A stretch of DNA of 64,000 bases from an uncultured Chitinophaga sp. (GCF_902168175.1 NZ_CABHOU010000038.1:25661-89660), one strand, 5' to 3'; shown: positions 17,745-27,597, numbered from the stretch's first letter. Made by a program: numbers and translations. Notes: generated from the sequence alone by a model not told the origin.

Positions 17745-18659
17745 TCAATTAAACGCCCCCCTAAACTCCCCTGGCGATACGTTCGCCTTTGTCTTAAAGA
17801 AACGGCTAAACGATTGCGAATGTTCAAAGCCTAATTGAAACGCCACTTCCGATATCGATAACGATGTGGTAGACAAAAGCTCTTTCGCCTTCTCCACAAG
17901 CTTTTCATGTATGTATTGCTGGGCATTTTGTCCGATCAGGGAACGGAGCATATCGCTCAGGTAACTGGGCGAGAGGTTAAGTTGCTGTGCCAGGTAGTGA
18001 ACGGTGGGCAGGCCTTCTCTCAGGGAGTTGTCGTTAAAGTAGTTAACCAGCAGATCATCGAGCTTTTGCAATACATCGTTGTTAACGACTTTACGGGTGA
18101 TAAACTGGCGTTTGTAGAAGCGGTTGGCGTAGTTGAGCAGGAGTTCGATGTGGGAGATCATCACGTCCTGGCTGAAGTCGTCAATGCGGCTGTTGAGTTC
18201 TGTTTCTATCATTTTGAAGATAGAAAAGATCGTGTTTTTTTCTTCTTCAGATACATACAGTGCTTCGTCGGCGGTGTAGGAGAAAAAGCCGTATTGTTTG
18301 ATCTTTTTGGCGATAGGGTAATTCAGCAGGAAATCGGGATGTATCAGTAATATGTATTCAGAACAGGTGCCGGACTCCATATCGTTGGCATGGCCAATCA
18401 CCTGGCCGGGTGCGGCGAACAGAAGTCCGCCTTCGTCGAAGTCGTAATAACCCTGCCCGTACTTTAATTTACCGCTGAACTTGGGTTTGTATGATATTTT
18501 GTAGTAGTTCAGCACATGTGTGCCGGATGGTGGCGTAACGGGCGTATGGGTAACGTTCAGCAGGCTTATCAGCGGGTGTTTCGGCTGAGGTAAACCCATG
18601 GTGCGGTGCACTTCTGTTAAAGAGCCGAGTCTATGCGGAACGTTTTCTTCTTTCTTCAT
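17745..18659 (-). CDS. AraC-family transcriptional regulator
   Basis: About 304 residues from the ATG at 18659 (MKKEENVPHRLG). Longer starts, up to a GTG at 18692, would lie inside the upstream terminator hairpin and are unlikely. The N-terminal half is a cupin-like effector domain (YYDFDEGGLLFAAPGQVIGH). The C-terminal 100 residues are the double helix-turn-helix: TVHYLAQQLNLSPSYLSDML and ISEVAFQLGFEHSQSFSRFF, followed by the family end KANVSPGEFR. Neighbouring SDR oxidoreductase on the same strand upstream is the most likely target (inference), a common AraC/SDR arrangement in Bacteroidota. The effector is unknown. Confidence 0.9.
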   Translation of the reverse strand: MKKEENVPHRLGSLTEVHRTMGLPQPKHPLISLLNVTHTPVTPPSGTHVLNYYKISYKPKFSGKLKYGQGYYDFDEGGLLFAAPGQVIGHANDMESGTCSEYILLIHPDFLLNYPIAKKIKQYGFFSYTADEALYVSEEEKNTIFSIFKMIETELNSRIDDFSQDVMISHIELLLNYANRFYKRQFITRKVVNNDVLQKLDDLLVNYFNDNSLREGLPTVHYLAQQLNLSPSYLSDMLRSLIGQNAQQYIHEKLVEKAKELLSTTSLSISEVAFQLGFEHSQSFSRFFKTKANVSPGEFRGAFN

Positions 18660-18672
18660 ATACATCACTTTA

Positions 18673-18710
18673 AAAAGCATGATAACCGACACAAAGATCG
18701 GTTATCATGC
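18673..18710 (-). terminator. Terminator of the SDR gene
   Basis: A perfect 13-bp inverted repeat (GCATGATAACCGA and its complement, 8-bp loop, 18677-18710) is followed on the minus strand by TTTTT. It lies 8 bp after the SDR stop and just before the AraC start, so the AraC gene needs its own promoter or read-through. Confidence 0.85.
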
Positions 18711-18718
18711 TGCAATTA

Positions 18719-19543
18719 TCAATTTCCTTGTGCGGCGGCGGATATGTCGTTCCATGCCTCCCAGATGGAGAGGCGTTCGGCATACGCAGCCTTTACGTCC
18801 GGTAAGTTATGGCTGCCAAGGAAGAACCTTAATGGTGGCTCCTCCGCATCTACCACCTTAAAGAGAGCCTCAGGGGTCGCGGCCGGGTTGCCTCTTTCGA
18901 AGTGGCGTAAACTATCCATGAACTGCGCTTTAAAGTCGGTGTATACATCCATGCCTGTCGCGAACTTTAACGATTCCTGGCTGCCGAATTCGGTGGCATA
19001 GGCGCCGGGCTCGATGATCGTTACTTTGATACCAAAGGCTTTTACTTCTGCGGCGAGGCTTTCGTGAATGGCCTCGAAGGCCCACTTGGACGAAGCGTAA
19101 TAACCGATTACCGGGAATGTTATATGGCCCAGGTTGCTGGAGGTGCCCATGATGTGGCCGCCGCCCTGCTGACGCAGTAAGGGCAGTGCGGCCTGTATAA
19201 CAGCGAGCGGCCCGAAAATATTGGTGTCATACATCGCTTTTACTTCTTCGGCGCTGGCTTCTTCAATAGTCCCAACCAATGAATAACCAGCGTTGTTGAG
19301 TACGATGTCCAGTCGCCCGAAATGCGCGTGTGCCTGCGCTACCACTGCTTTCACCTGTGCGGTATCGGTTACGTCCAGCGCAAGTGTGAGTACATTGTCG
19401 CCGTACTTCTCTTTAAAATCGGCAATGCTGGCTATGTTACGTGCAGTGGCTGCTACCTTGTCGCCACGTTTGAGTGCGGCTTCTGCCCATATTCTTCCAA
19501 ATCCTCTTGAGGTTCCTGTAATGAACCAGATTTTATTTTCCAT
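18719..19543 (-). CDS. SDR-family NAD(P)-dependent oxidoreductase
   Basis: A 274-residue classical short-chain dehydrogenase. The nucleotide-binding motif is WFITGTSRGFGRIWAEAAL (residues about 6-24), the NAG motif is LNNAGYSL, and the catalytic Tyr and Lys are in GYYASSKWAFE. The arginine-like/basic choice after the second strand (ATARNIAS) suggests NADP(H). Length and the C-terminal extension fit SDRs annotated as retinol-dehydrogenase-like or generic 'oxidoreductase' in Bacteroidota. The gene stands upstream of the AraC regulator and ends in a strong terminator. Substrate is not predictable. Confidence 0.92.
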   Translation of the reverse strand: MENKIWFITGTSRGFGRIWAEAALKRGDKVAATARNIASIADFKEKYGDNVLTLALDVTDTAQVKAVVAQAHAHFGRLDIVLNNAGYSLVGTIEEASAEEVKAMYDTNIFGPLAVIQAALPLLRQQGGGHIMGTSSNLGHITFPVIGYYASSKWAFEAIHESLAAEVKAFGIKVTIIEPGAYATEFGSQESLKFATGMDVYTDFKAQFMDSLRHFERGNPAATPEALFKVVDAEEPPLRFFLGSHNLPDVKAAYAERLSIWEAWNDISAAAQGN

Positions 19544-19695
19544 GATTGTTGTGTTTTACATTTGAACACAACAAAGGTCGGTGGATGGAGCGGGTTGCCT
19601 GTAACTGTATTGAGGTGTTTTGTAGCTGAAATGAGGTATTTGTATGTAAAGAACCGGGCTGTAGTTCAGGGCGGGTATCAAAGCAGATCGAACTA

Positions 19696-19730
19696 AAAGG
19701 ATAACAGGGAACTTTACCGCCCCTGTTATC
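19696..19730 (-). terminator. Terminator after the sulfatase gene
   Basis: A 10-bp stem (GATAACAGGG with CCCTGTTATC, 19700-19730) is followed on the minus strand by TTTT. It ends the sulfatase/metallophosphoesterase transcript. Confidence 0.75.
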
Positions 19731-19738
19731 ACAGTTAC

Positions 19739-21256
19739 TTACAACTCATCCGGATACGGAATGGCTTTGGCAGTAGCTTTTACGGCAGGCATTTGTGCCT
19801 GGTAACCGCGTAGTGCCCGGGCGAGTGCTTTCGACATCTCGTTGGTAACCCTTGGATGATCGGCCGAAACATCCTTTGTTTCTCCGATATCATTAGCCAG
19901 GTCATACAATTCTTTCTTCCCGGTTTTCTGATCATACACCAGCTTCCAGTTGCCTTTGCGCGCAGCGCTGCGGAAATTAATGCCCTGATCATCGCTGCCT
20001 ATCCATTTGTTCGGGAAGTGCCATACCAGTAGACGGGTAGTGTCGGCAACAGCGTTGCCCTTCAGCAGGGAGGTAAAGTCTCTGCCGTCTACTTTTTGCA
20101 CCGTGTTTAACCGTTTTTTGCCCGCCATATGCAAAATGGTGGGAAAGAAGTCTTCTATGATCACGTATTGAGAGGTAACAGTTGCAGGTTGTACTACGCC
20201 GGGCCATTTAACGATCATCGGTTCGCGGATGCCGCCTTCATATACCGACCCTTTGCCGGCGCGCAGCGGACTGTTTTGGGTAAAGGCTTGGCCGGCACGC
20301 GGACTGCCGCAGTAGCCGCCATTATCGCTCATAAAAAGTATGACGGTATTGTTCACCAGGTTTTTTTGTTCAAGGTAGTCCATCAAATCGCCCAGGCTTT
20401 TATCCATGCCTTCGACCATGGCGGCGTATTGGGCTTCCGGTTCTGGTAAGCCCATTTTGCGGTAACGTTCAATAAAACGTTCGTCTGCTGCGAACGGTAC
20501 ATGTACCGCGTAATGTGCCATGTAAAGGAAGAATGGTTGATTCGAGGCGATGGGCTTTTCCAATGCTGAAAGTGCTTCTTGGGTCAATGCTTCTGTCAGG
20601 AAAACCGGTTTGCCATGATAAGGCTGCAGGCCTGGTACGCCCCATGGGGGTGTTGGCCCATCGCCATTATTTCCGTAGTTTTTCTCACCAAGGTAACTGC
20701 CCGGCCCTCCTGCTGCATGGCCGGCAATATTGATCATAAAGCCTGTTTTTAAAGGATCTTCCGCCGGTGTTTCCATGGCACCGAAATGCGCTTTGCCACA
20801 ATGGATCGTATAATATCCGGCGGTTTTCAACAACTGTGGTAAAGGGGTGGCATAAACAGATTTTTCAATTCCTTTTACAGGTGATAAGCCGTTCACATTC
20901 CAGTCGGGTGGTACCAGCAGGGAATCGTTCGCATCAACCGTCGCATTCTTACGCAGCGTCCAGTTGGTAACCCGGTGCCGCGCGGCGTTCATGCCGGTCA
21001 TCAGGCTAACCCGGCTGGGCGAGCAAACAGGTGTGGCGTAGGCATTGGTGAACTTCATGCCCTCACGCGCCAGGCGCTCCATATTGGGTGTGCGGTAACG
21101 GCGGTTAAAAGCCGTGGTGTCTTTCCAGAAAGGCACGGAACAATCCTGCCAGCCCATATCATCTACCATAAATAAGATGATATTTGGCTGCTTTTGTGCA
21201 ACAGCGTTGTTGGCCCAAAACAAAAGCAATAACGGTAGGAGGCGTAATGTTTTCAT
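19739..21256 (-). CDS. Secreted sulfatase-fold hydrolase (formylglycine type)
   Basis: A 505-residue exported enzyme (signal residues 1-21, ending NAVAQ) of the alkaline-phosphatase superfamily, sulfatase branch. It shows the N-terminal metal-binding DD in NIILFMVDDMGWQD (residues 32-33), the formylglycine motif CSPSR with Cys 78, and FMSDNGGYCGSPR later. The Cys must be converted to formylglycine by a maturase that is not in the window. Relatives cleave sulfate esters, but phosphonate monoester hydrolases share the same site. It lies 43 bp after a metallophosphoesterase gene on the same strand and shares a divergent promoter with a SusCD operon rich in phosphorus-type enzymes. Sulfatase is the default call; activity on phospho- or phosphono-esters is possible. 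Confidence 0.88.
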   Translation of the reverse strand: MKTLRLLPLLLLFWANNAVAQKQPNIILFMVDDMGWQDCSVPFWKDTTAFNRRYRTPNMERLAREGMKFTNAYATPVCSPSRVSLMTGMNAARHRVTNWTLRKNATVDANDSLLVPPDWNVNGLSPVKGIEKSVYATPLPQLLKTAGYYTIHCGKAHFGAMETPAEDPLKTGFMINIAGHAAGGPGSYLGEKNYGNNGDGPTPPWGVPGLQPYHGKPVFLTEALTQEALSALEKPIASNQPFFLYMAHYAVHVPFAADERFIERYRKMGLPEPEAQYAAMVEGMDKSLGDLMDYLEQKNLVNNTVILFMSDNGGYCGSPRAGQAFTQNSPLRAGKGSVYEGGIREPMIVKWPGVVQPATVTSQYVIIEDFFPTILHMAGKKRLNTVQKVDGRDFTSLLKGNAVADTTRLLVWHFPNKWIGSDDQGINFRSAARKGNWKLVYDQKTGKKELYDLANDIGETKDVSADHPRVTNEMSKALARALRGYQAQMPAVKATAKAIPYPDEL

Positions 21257-21299
21257 TTAATTAATTTGAACAGATCACAATAAGCTTATGCCGGCCTGG

Positions 21300-22316
21300 T
21301 TATTTACGTTGCCTCTTCATCCGCTGCTGAACCGATAATTTGTAAGGACGGATGAACGGTACAATTTCTTCTCCGGTCCGTAAGGGCTGTTTATCAGTAA
21401 AGCCTAATGCAGCAGGCGATTTACCCACCCATTCGCTTTTACGTGATTCCAGACGGATGGTAAAGTTGTCCGGATCGATCGTGAGTACAGTGAACAATGG
21501 ATCTTTATACGGGCATGTGCTGGATATCCAGGGGTGAGCAGCATGAATTTCCGGGGTATAGCTGTTGTGTTTAAACTGCTCACCTACCCAAAAGTAAGAA
21601 GCCGAATTAATGGTAAGATAGGGGATATCATCTACATACTGAAGACTGTCTACATGCGTATGACCATTGATCGCCATGATCACACGATGGCGTGCAGCAG
21701 TAATCTGTTGCTGGATGTCTGTAGCATTGTCTACTGCATAAAAACCGGTTAACGGCTGGTGCGATATAATAATAACAGGCAGCGTGCCGTCATTCAGTTC
21801 TTTCGCCAGCCAGGCTGCCTGCTCCTTGCCTATATAAGCAGGGTAACCACCTTTATGCGTGGGCGAACCGTGTTCATTGCCATTGAGTACGATCATCCTG
21901 ATACCGTTCACCGTTTGCGCATAATAAGGCGCCGGCATTCCCCAGGTGGTTACGCATTGCGCATGTGTGTGCCGCAGATCGGTATCGTGGTTGCCTATTA
22001 CGTGGAGACGTGTAGCGTGGCACGTATTAAACAGGCCGATCACATCCTTGTTCTTTTCATTTGGATAGGCGAAGTCGCCAAGCTGCATCACCGCATCTGG
22101 TTTACGGCGTTTTACAAAGTCCACAAATGCCTGCAGCCGCTCGCGGCCGTCGTGCATAATGTCGTGGTGCAGGTCGGTAATGAGCGCCATACTCACACGG
22201 TCGTGTCCTTTAAAGGCAGCCCGTGCGGCGGCAGGGATGGCGAGGGCCAGACAAGCGGCGGCGGATTGACTGATAAACGTTCGGCGATCCAGGCCGGGGG
22301 AGTCTTTTTCGTGCAT
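21300..22316 (-). CDS. Tat-exported calcineurin-like metallophosphoesterase
   Basis: A 338-residue metallophosphoesterase with a twin-arginine signal (LDRRTFISQSAAACLALA). The five metal motifs are all present: DLHHD, GDFAY, GNHD, SHQP and NGHTHVD. The C-terminal part (residues about 235-338) is variable. Such enzymes hydrolyse phosphomono- or diesters in the periplasm. It is the first gene of a two-gene minus-strand unit with the sulfatase-fold enzyme. Its promoter region (22317-22615) is shared with a SusCD operon and holds four copies of a TTTC-N6-GGAAA motif, one within 45 bp of the start. A second Tat metallophosphoesterase lies in the divergent operon. Confidence 0.9.
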   Translation of the reverse strand: MHEKDSPGLDRRTFISQSAAACLALAIPAAARAAFKGHDRVSMALITDLHHDIMHDGRERLQAFVDFVKRRKPDAVMQLGDFAYPNEKNKDVIGLFNTCHATRLHVIGNHDTDLRHTHAQCVTTWGMPAPYYAQTVNGIRMIVLNGNEHGSPTHKGGYPAYIGKEQAAWLAKELNDGTLPVIIISHQPLTGFYAVDNATDIQQQITAARHRVIMAINGHTHVDSLQYVDDIPYLTINSASYFWVGEQFKHNSYTPEIHAAHPWISSTCPYKDPLFTVLTIDPDNFTIRLESRKSEWVGKSPAALGFTDKQPLRTGEEIVPFIRPYKLSVQQRMKRQRK

Positions 22317-22345
22317 ATATGCTTCAGCTTTTTTTATTGATTTTT

Positions 22346-22360
22346 TTTCCTGACAGGAAA
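22346..22360. promoter_or_regulatory. Candidate operator, palindromic copy of TTTC-N6-GGAAA
   Basis: TTTCCTGACAGGAAA is a perfect 7-1-7 palindrome, 30 bp upstream of the metallophosphoesterase start. It matches four other sites of the same pattern in the locus and is the most symmetric. I infer that the XRE-cupin regulator at 30423-31028 binds it. Confidence 0.65.
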
Positions 22361-22478
22361 TTATTGCTGTTCAGGCATCAAAGTTTCTGTATCTACCTCT
22401 TAATTGTATGATTCACAATATCTAATACGTAGAAAGTTACTTTATTCCAGGAATTTACCCCAAAAAATAGATGTTATG

Positions 22479-22565
22479 TTTCTGTTACGGAAATATTATT
22501 TCTTGATAATAAAGTTACCAAAGTTATAATTTCTTGAAAGGAAATAATAATTTCGTTTCAGGAAA
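22479..22565 (+). promoter_or_regulatory. Cluster of three candidate operators upstream of susC
   Basis: Three exact matches to TTTC-N6-GGAAAT start at 22479, 22530 and 22551; a weaker one is at 22499. Starts are about 20-21 or 51 bp apart, close to whole helical turns. They lie 50-140 bp upstream of the SusC start at 22616. The remaining sequence of the 22317-22615 gap is AT-rich and includes another small palindrome ATTCCAGGAAT (22444-22454). Confidence 0.65.
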
Positions 22566-22615
22566 TATTTATCTACAACAATTCTTTTATTTTCCTAACC
22601 TAAAGCAAAACATCT

Positions 22616-25600
22616 ATGAAGAAGAACAACATCAGCCGAATTAGCAGCGAGTACGCGCGCTGGCTACGGCTTTGCTGTACGCTGCTCCTCCTGATCGCCG
22701 GAAGCATGCATGTACATGCATTTCAAACAGTGAACATCCTGGTAAAAGGAAAAGTAACAGATGACCAAAATCAACCCTTATTAGGTGCCACCTTACGCGT
22801 AAAAGGTGGCACAACCGGCGGCAGCACGGATGCGTCTGGCCGTTTCTCCTTTAGTGTGCCGGAGAACAGCGTTATTGAAATTACCTTTATGGGTTACGAC
22901 ACCCGGCAGTTTATTGCCAAAAAAGATGTGGATGTAAACATCCGCATGGAACCCTCCGACCAAAGCCTGGAAGGGGTAGTAGTAGTGGGTTATGGTACCC
23001 AGAAAAAAGCGAGTTTAACCGGTGCGGTAGACCAGGTGTCTGCTAAAATGCTGGAAAACCGCCCGATTACGCGTTTGTCGCAGGGCCTGCAGGGTGTTGT
23101 GGCTGGTTTGAACATCACAACTAACACTGGCGGCGGTGCGCCGGCTGCTACGCAGGGAATCAACGTACGCGGCTTTACTGGCATGGGGTCTACCGGTTCT
23201 CCGCTGGTAGTAATTGATGGAGTGCAGGGTGGCGACATCAACTCTATTAATCCTGCAGACGTAGAAAGTATTTCCGTAATTAAAGATGCGGCATCGGCTG
23301 CTATTTACGGTTCCAGTGCCCCTTACGGTGTAATTCTCATTACAACGAAAAAGGGCAAAGCCGGCAGTGCGCCGGCAGTTACGTATAATAATGTGCTGTC
23401 GTGGGCGCAACCCATCAACCTGCCCAAAATGCTGAATTCAGTAGAGTTTGCGGAAATGTATAACCAGGCTTACGCTAATGCGGGCCGTGGGGCTGCATTT
23501 ACGGACGAAACCATTCAGCGTATGAAAGATTACCAGTCTGGTAAAATTAATACGGAAACGGTTACAGCGGCAAACGGCTCAGATACCTGGGGTAGCTGGT
23601 TTGAGGGTAATGCTAACCACGACTGGTTTAAAGTGTACTTCAAAGACTTTTCGCCCAGCCAGCAACACAACCTCGGCATTTCGGGCGGTGGTAACAAATC
23701 GAACTATTACGTGGGTATGGGTTATAACGACCGCCAGGGGATGTACAATTTTGGCGACGACTCGTACAAACGTTATAACATTCGCGCAAACGTAGATGCT
23801 GCGGTTACAAACTGGATGTCGGTGGGCTTCCGTACCAGCCTGGCCAGGGCATTGGGCAACACGCCTAATACCTATTCGGGTAAAACGGGTGGTAACTATA
23901 TGCACCAGATCGCGCGTAAGTTCCCGAACGTAGCATTGTTCAATCCGGATGGTGGCTATTCTGATCCCAGCGATGTGTTATTACACCAGGGTGGCAGAAG
24001 CAAAAGCACACGTAACGATGCGGTGGTAACGGGCGAAATCTCTATTAAACCGCTGAAGGGCTGGAACATTACCGGTAACTTTACGTTCGATGGTATTTAT
24101 TCTGACGCCTCCAACCACACTAAAATCCTGTATACGACGGCACCAAGTGGAGCATTACTTCCTGTGAGTGGTACTTCTCCAAACTCATTCAGCCGCAGCA
24201 GTACCAAAACAGAGCATACCATCCTCAATTTGTACTCTTCCTATGAAAAGGCGTTCGGCGCGCATAACTTCAAAATACTGGGTGGTTTAATGCGTGAGTT
24301 AACGGACTACACTACGTTTTCTGCCGGTAACAACAGCCTTTATTCTGACAACATTCCATCGCTGAATACAACGTTCGGTACTGCGCCGAGCATAGGCGAT
24401 CAGATGCGCCAGTTAGCCATACAAGGTTACTTCGGCCGTTTCAACTATAATTATAAAGACAAGTATCTGCTGGAAGTAAGCGGTCGTTACGACGGTACTT
24501 CACGCTTCCTGTCCGACTACCGTATGAAGTTCTATCCCGGTGCATCTGCCGGCTGGAATTTAGATCGTGAGTCTTTCTGGGCGCCGCTGGCAAGCACGGT
24601 GAACAGGTTTAAGATCCGCGCTAACTATGGTAGCCTCGGCGATCAGGGCTTCCTGGGCGACCCGTCTGTAGGTACTTATTATCCTTTCTACCCAAGCCTT
24701 GGTACGGCAGCGCCTACCAGTAACTCGTGGTTGTTTGGCGGTACGCAACAGGCTTCTGTAAGTATGCCGGGCCTGGTTAACACCGCTCTTACATGGGTAA
24801 CTACTACCTCTTATGGTGTAGGTGTAGACGCGGGTTTACTGAAAGACAAATTGTCGCTTAGCTTCGATTATTATGTACGTCGTGCCGACGACTTCTCTGG
24901 TCCGGCGATGGTACTGCCCGGCGTACTCGGTGCTGGTGTTCCTGCCGCCAACAATGCGGGCATGGAAACAAGAGGTTTCGAACTTACCGCTATGTGGCGC
25001 GACCAGATCGGTGATGTTAGCTACTCCGTTCGCGGCGTACTCTCTGACTACAAAGGAAAAGTAACGAAGTACAATAACGCCACACGTTCCCTCGATAACT
25101 GGTATGTAGGTGAGGTAATGGGCAACATCTGGGGATATTCTTCAGACGGTTTGCTGTCTGACGCCAATGCGAAAGACGCCATACCGGCTGTATTCTGGAC
25201 AGGCAGATGGCAGGCAGGTGACGTGCGTTATGCCGACCTGGATAAAAGCGGCCGTATCGATTATGGTAAATGGACTGCCGACAGCTCTGGCGACTACCGC
25301 GTAATTGGTAACAGCACACCGCGTTATGCTTACAGCTTTACGTTCGATGTAGGCTGGAAAGGTTTTGACCTGTCGATGTTCATGCAGGGTATTGGTAAGC
25401 GCGATTATGGTTTCGGCAGCGGTTCTAACTACTTCTGGGGCATCATGAGCAGTGAGTGGCAGAGTTCTCCGTTTTCTGTACACAGAGATACCTGGTCGCC
25501 TGAAAAAACATCCGGTTATTTCCCGCGTATTTACATGAATTCGGAAGTGGATAAAAATCACCAGGTGCAAACAAGGTATTTGCAGAATGCATCTTACCTG

Positions 25601-25810
25601 CGCATCAAAAACCTGCAACTTGGCTATACACTGCCAGAAAGAATTGCAGGCAAAGCGTTCATGAAAAAACTTCGTGTATATGGCGCAGTAGAGAACCTGG
25701 CCACGTTTACGAAGCTGATTAAAACCATGGACCCGGAACTGTCGCTTGGCGATGCTAAAATTTACCCGCTGCAACGTACTTATACCTGCGGTGTAAATGT
25801 CACTTTCTAA
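22616..25810 (+). CDS. SusC/RagA-family TonB-linked outer membrane protein
   Basis: A complete 1064-residue SusC transporter. The signal peptide ends near residue 36 (SMHVHAFQ); a carboxypeptidase-D-like domain spans about 40-120 (VKGKVTDDQNQPLLGATLRV). The TonB-box/plug start is EGVVVVGYGTQKKASLTGAV, followed by the plug and a barrel closing in TCGVNVTF. No STN domain is present, so control by a FecR anti-sigma is not expected. It is followed 20 bp later by SusD and then by enzymes of phosphorus type, so the imported ligand is probably an organophosphorus compound or a phospho/sulfo-substituted glycan (inference). Its promoter holds the TTTC-N6-GGAAA cluster. Confidence 0.96.
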   Translation: MKKNNISRISSEYARWLRLCCTLLLLIAGSMHVHAFQTVNILVKGKVTDDQNQPLLGATLRVKGGTTGGSTDASGRFSFSVPENSVIEITFMGYDTRQFIAKKDVDVNIRMEPSDQSLEGVVVVGYGTQKKASLTGAVDQVSAKMLENRPITRLSQGLQGVVAGLNITTNTGGGAPAATQGINVRGFTGMGSTGSPLVVIDGVQGGDINSINPADVESISVIKDAASAAIYGSSAPYGVILITTKKGKAGSAPAVTYNNVLSWAQPINLPKMLNSVEFAEMYNQAYANAGRGAAFTDETIQRMKDYQSGKINTETVTAANGSDTWGSWFEGNANHDWFKVYFKDFSPSQQHNLGISGGGNKSNYYVGMGYNDRQGMYNFGDDSYKRYNIRANVDAAVTNWMSVGFRTSLARALGNTPNTYSGKTGGNYMHQIARKFPNVALFNPDGGYSDPSDVLLHQGGRSKSTRNDAVVTGEISIKPLKGWNITGNFTFDGIYSDASNHTKILYTTAPSGALLPVSGTSPNSFSRSSTKTEHTILNLYSSYEKAFGAHNFKILGGLMRELTDYTTFSAGNNSLYSDNIPSLNTTFGTAPSIGDQMRQLAIQGYFGRFNYNYKDKYLLEVSGRYDGTSRFLSDYRMKFYPGASAGWNLDRESFWAPLASTVNRFKIRANYGSLGDQGFLGDPSVGTYYPFYPSLGTAAPTSNSWLFGGTQQASVSMPGLVNTALTWVTTTSYGVGVDAGLLKDKLSLSFDYYVRRADDFSGPAMVLPGVLGAGVPAANNAGMETRGFELTAMWRDQIGDVSYSVRGVLSDYKGKVTKYNNATRSLDNWYVGEVMGNIWGYSSDGLLSDANAKDAIPAVFWTGRWQAGDVRYADLDKSGRIDYGKWTADSSGDYRVIGNSTPRYAYSFTFDVGWKGFDLSMFMQGIGKRDYGFGSGSNYFWGIMSSEWQSSPFSVHRDTWSPEKTSGYFPRIYMNSEVDKNHQVQTRYLQNASYLRIKNLQLGYTLPERIAGKAFMKKLRVYGAVENLATFTKLIKTMDPELSLGDAKIYPLQRTYTCGVNVTF

Positions 25811-25830
25811 CCAGTTGTTAAAATGATTTT

Positions 25831-27597
25831 ATGAGGAAACTTACGAATAAACTTTTCATGCTGGCTGCAGGCGCTATGTCGTTGCTCGCAGCCTGCAGCG
25901 AAGACTATCTGGACAGGGCGCCGCTATCTAATGTAAGCGACGGTGAATTCTGGAAGTCTACCAGCGATCTGCAACTCTATTGTAATAACTTTTATAATAC
26001 ATTTCCATCTTATACCGGTTTCGGTTCGCTCGGCATCTATAGTTTAGATGCAGACCAGGGCAGCGATAATGCGGTGATCGGCGATGGTTATAATACCGCT
26101 ATGAATGGAGAAAGGGTAATACCTGCTTCCGGCGGCGGCTGGAGCTGGGGTACGCTCAAGAACGTGAACTATTTCATGACGCACTACCAAACGGTAAACG
26201 CTTCCTGGGATGTAGTGAAACCTTATGTGGGCGAAGCGCTTTTCTTCCGGGCACAGTTTTATTTCGGTATGATGAAAACCTTCGGCGATCTGCCATGGAT
26301 CACAAAACCGATAGTGGACTTAAACGATCCTGCATTGTTTGATGCAAGGTTAAGCCGTAAAATGATCACCGATTCGATCATCAGGGACCTGGACAGCGCT
26401 ATTGCCTATCTGCCCTCAAAATCGAAACAGGCTGCCTCGCGTGTACATAAAGAGCTGGCGATGTTATTGCAGTCGCGTATTGCTTTGTACGAAGGTACCT
26501 GGGAAAAATACCATGCGGGCACGCCGTTCGGTGTTACCGGTTCCGACGGATCGGCATTGTTGCAAAAGGCGGCTACCGCTGCTGAAGCAGTGATGACTTC
26601 CGGTGTATTCTCACTGGATAATACCGTGCCGTCTGAAACCAACTACTGGAGCCTGTTTAACCAAACAGATTACAGTGGCAGTAAGGAAATCATGTTATGG
26701 AGGCAGTATAAGATCGGTGTGATCGTGCACAACTGGCACCGCTATTCGATAGGCGGTTCAGCACGTGGTATTACTAAAGATCTTGTAGATTACTACCTTT
26801 GTAAAGATGGGCAGCCGATTGCAGTGAGCCCGTTATACCGCGGCGACGATTCTATCGTACGAGTAGTGGCCGACCGCGATCCCAGGCTGAACCAAACAGT
26901 GTACGTGGCCGATGGTAAACACATCACCACAAATAACAAACCTAATGGTGCGGCACCCACTATCTTTACAGTGCCACAACTTACGGGCGGTGGTACGGAA
27001 AGTAATCCAACAGGTTACCAGATTTACAAAGGCCATAACCCGGACTACAACCAGCAGTATGCTGCCGAAGTAGGTACCACTGCACTCATTTTGTTCCGTT
27101 ATGCAGAAGCGCTGCTTAACTTTGCAGAAGCGAAGGCTGAATTGGGAACACTTACACAGGCCGATGTAGACCTCACCATCAACAAACTGCGCAGCCGCGT
27201 AGGTATGCCTAACCTGGTAATCGGTGCTATTGTTACGGACCCTAACTGGGAGTTCCCTACACTTACGCCAATTATTAACGAGGTGCGCAGGGAAAGAAGG
27301 GTGGAACTCGCCTGCGAAGGTTTCCGGAGAGATGATATTTACCGCTGGGCTGCTGCCGATGAATTACTCGTTGGCTGGAAACCACTGGGTGCGAAAAAGA
27401 ATCAATTTACAACACTCGTAAATGCCACTGCGCTGGCTAAATACCAGGTAAATGCAGATGGTTACATCGAGCCATATAAAATCATCGCTAATTTGTCCAC
27501 GGGCTTTAAATTCAATGTGAACAGGGATTACCTGTCGCCGATGCCGCAGGACCAGTTGCGCCTCAATACTAACCTAAAACCTAACCCAGGGTGGTAA
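25831..27597 (+). CDS. SusD/RagB-family outer membrane lipoprotein
   Basis: A 588-residue SusD-type surface lipoprotein (signal ending SLLAACSEDY). Family motifs: the early YLDRAPLSNVSDGEFWKST, the helix EALFFRAQFYFGMMKTFGDL, LFRYAEALLNFAEAKAELG, and the late EVRRERRVELACEGFRRDD followed by LSPMPQDQLRLN. It is encoded directly after its SusC partner and six bases before the Zn-dehydrogenase gene, which argues strongly that enzymes and importer are one transcript. Confidence 0.96.
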   Translation: MRKLTNKLFMLAAGAMSLLAACSEDYLDRAPLSNVSDGEFWKSTSDLQLYCNNFYNTFPSYTGFGSLGIYSLDADQGSDNAVIGDGYNTAMNGERVIPASGGGWSWGTLKNVNYFMTHYQTVNASWDVVKPYVGEALFFRAQFYFGMMKTFGDLPWITKPIVDLNDPALFDARLSRKMITDSIIRDLDSAIAYLPSKSKQAASRVHKELAMLLQSRIALYEGTWEKYHAGTPFGVTGSDGSALLQKAATAAEAVMTSGVFSLDNTVPSETNYWSLFNQTDYSGSKEIMLWRQYKIGVIVHNWHRYSIGGSARGITKDLVDYYLCKDGQPIAVSPLYRGDDSIVRVVADRDPRLNQTVYVADGKHITTNNKPNGAAPTIFTVPQLTGGGTESNPTGYQIYKGHNPDYNQQYAAEVGTTALILFRYAEALLNFAEAKAELGTLTQADVDLTINKLRSRVGMPNLVIGAIVTDPNWEFPTLTPIINEVRRERRVELACEGFRRDDIYRWAAADELLVGWKPLGAKKNQFTTLVNATALAKYQVNADGYIEPYKIIANLSTGFKFNVNRDYLSPMPQDQLRLNTNLKPNPGW

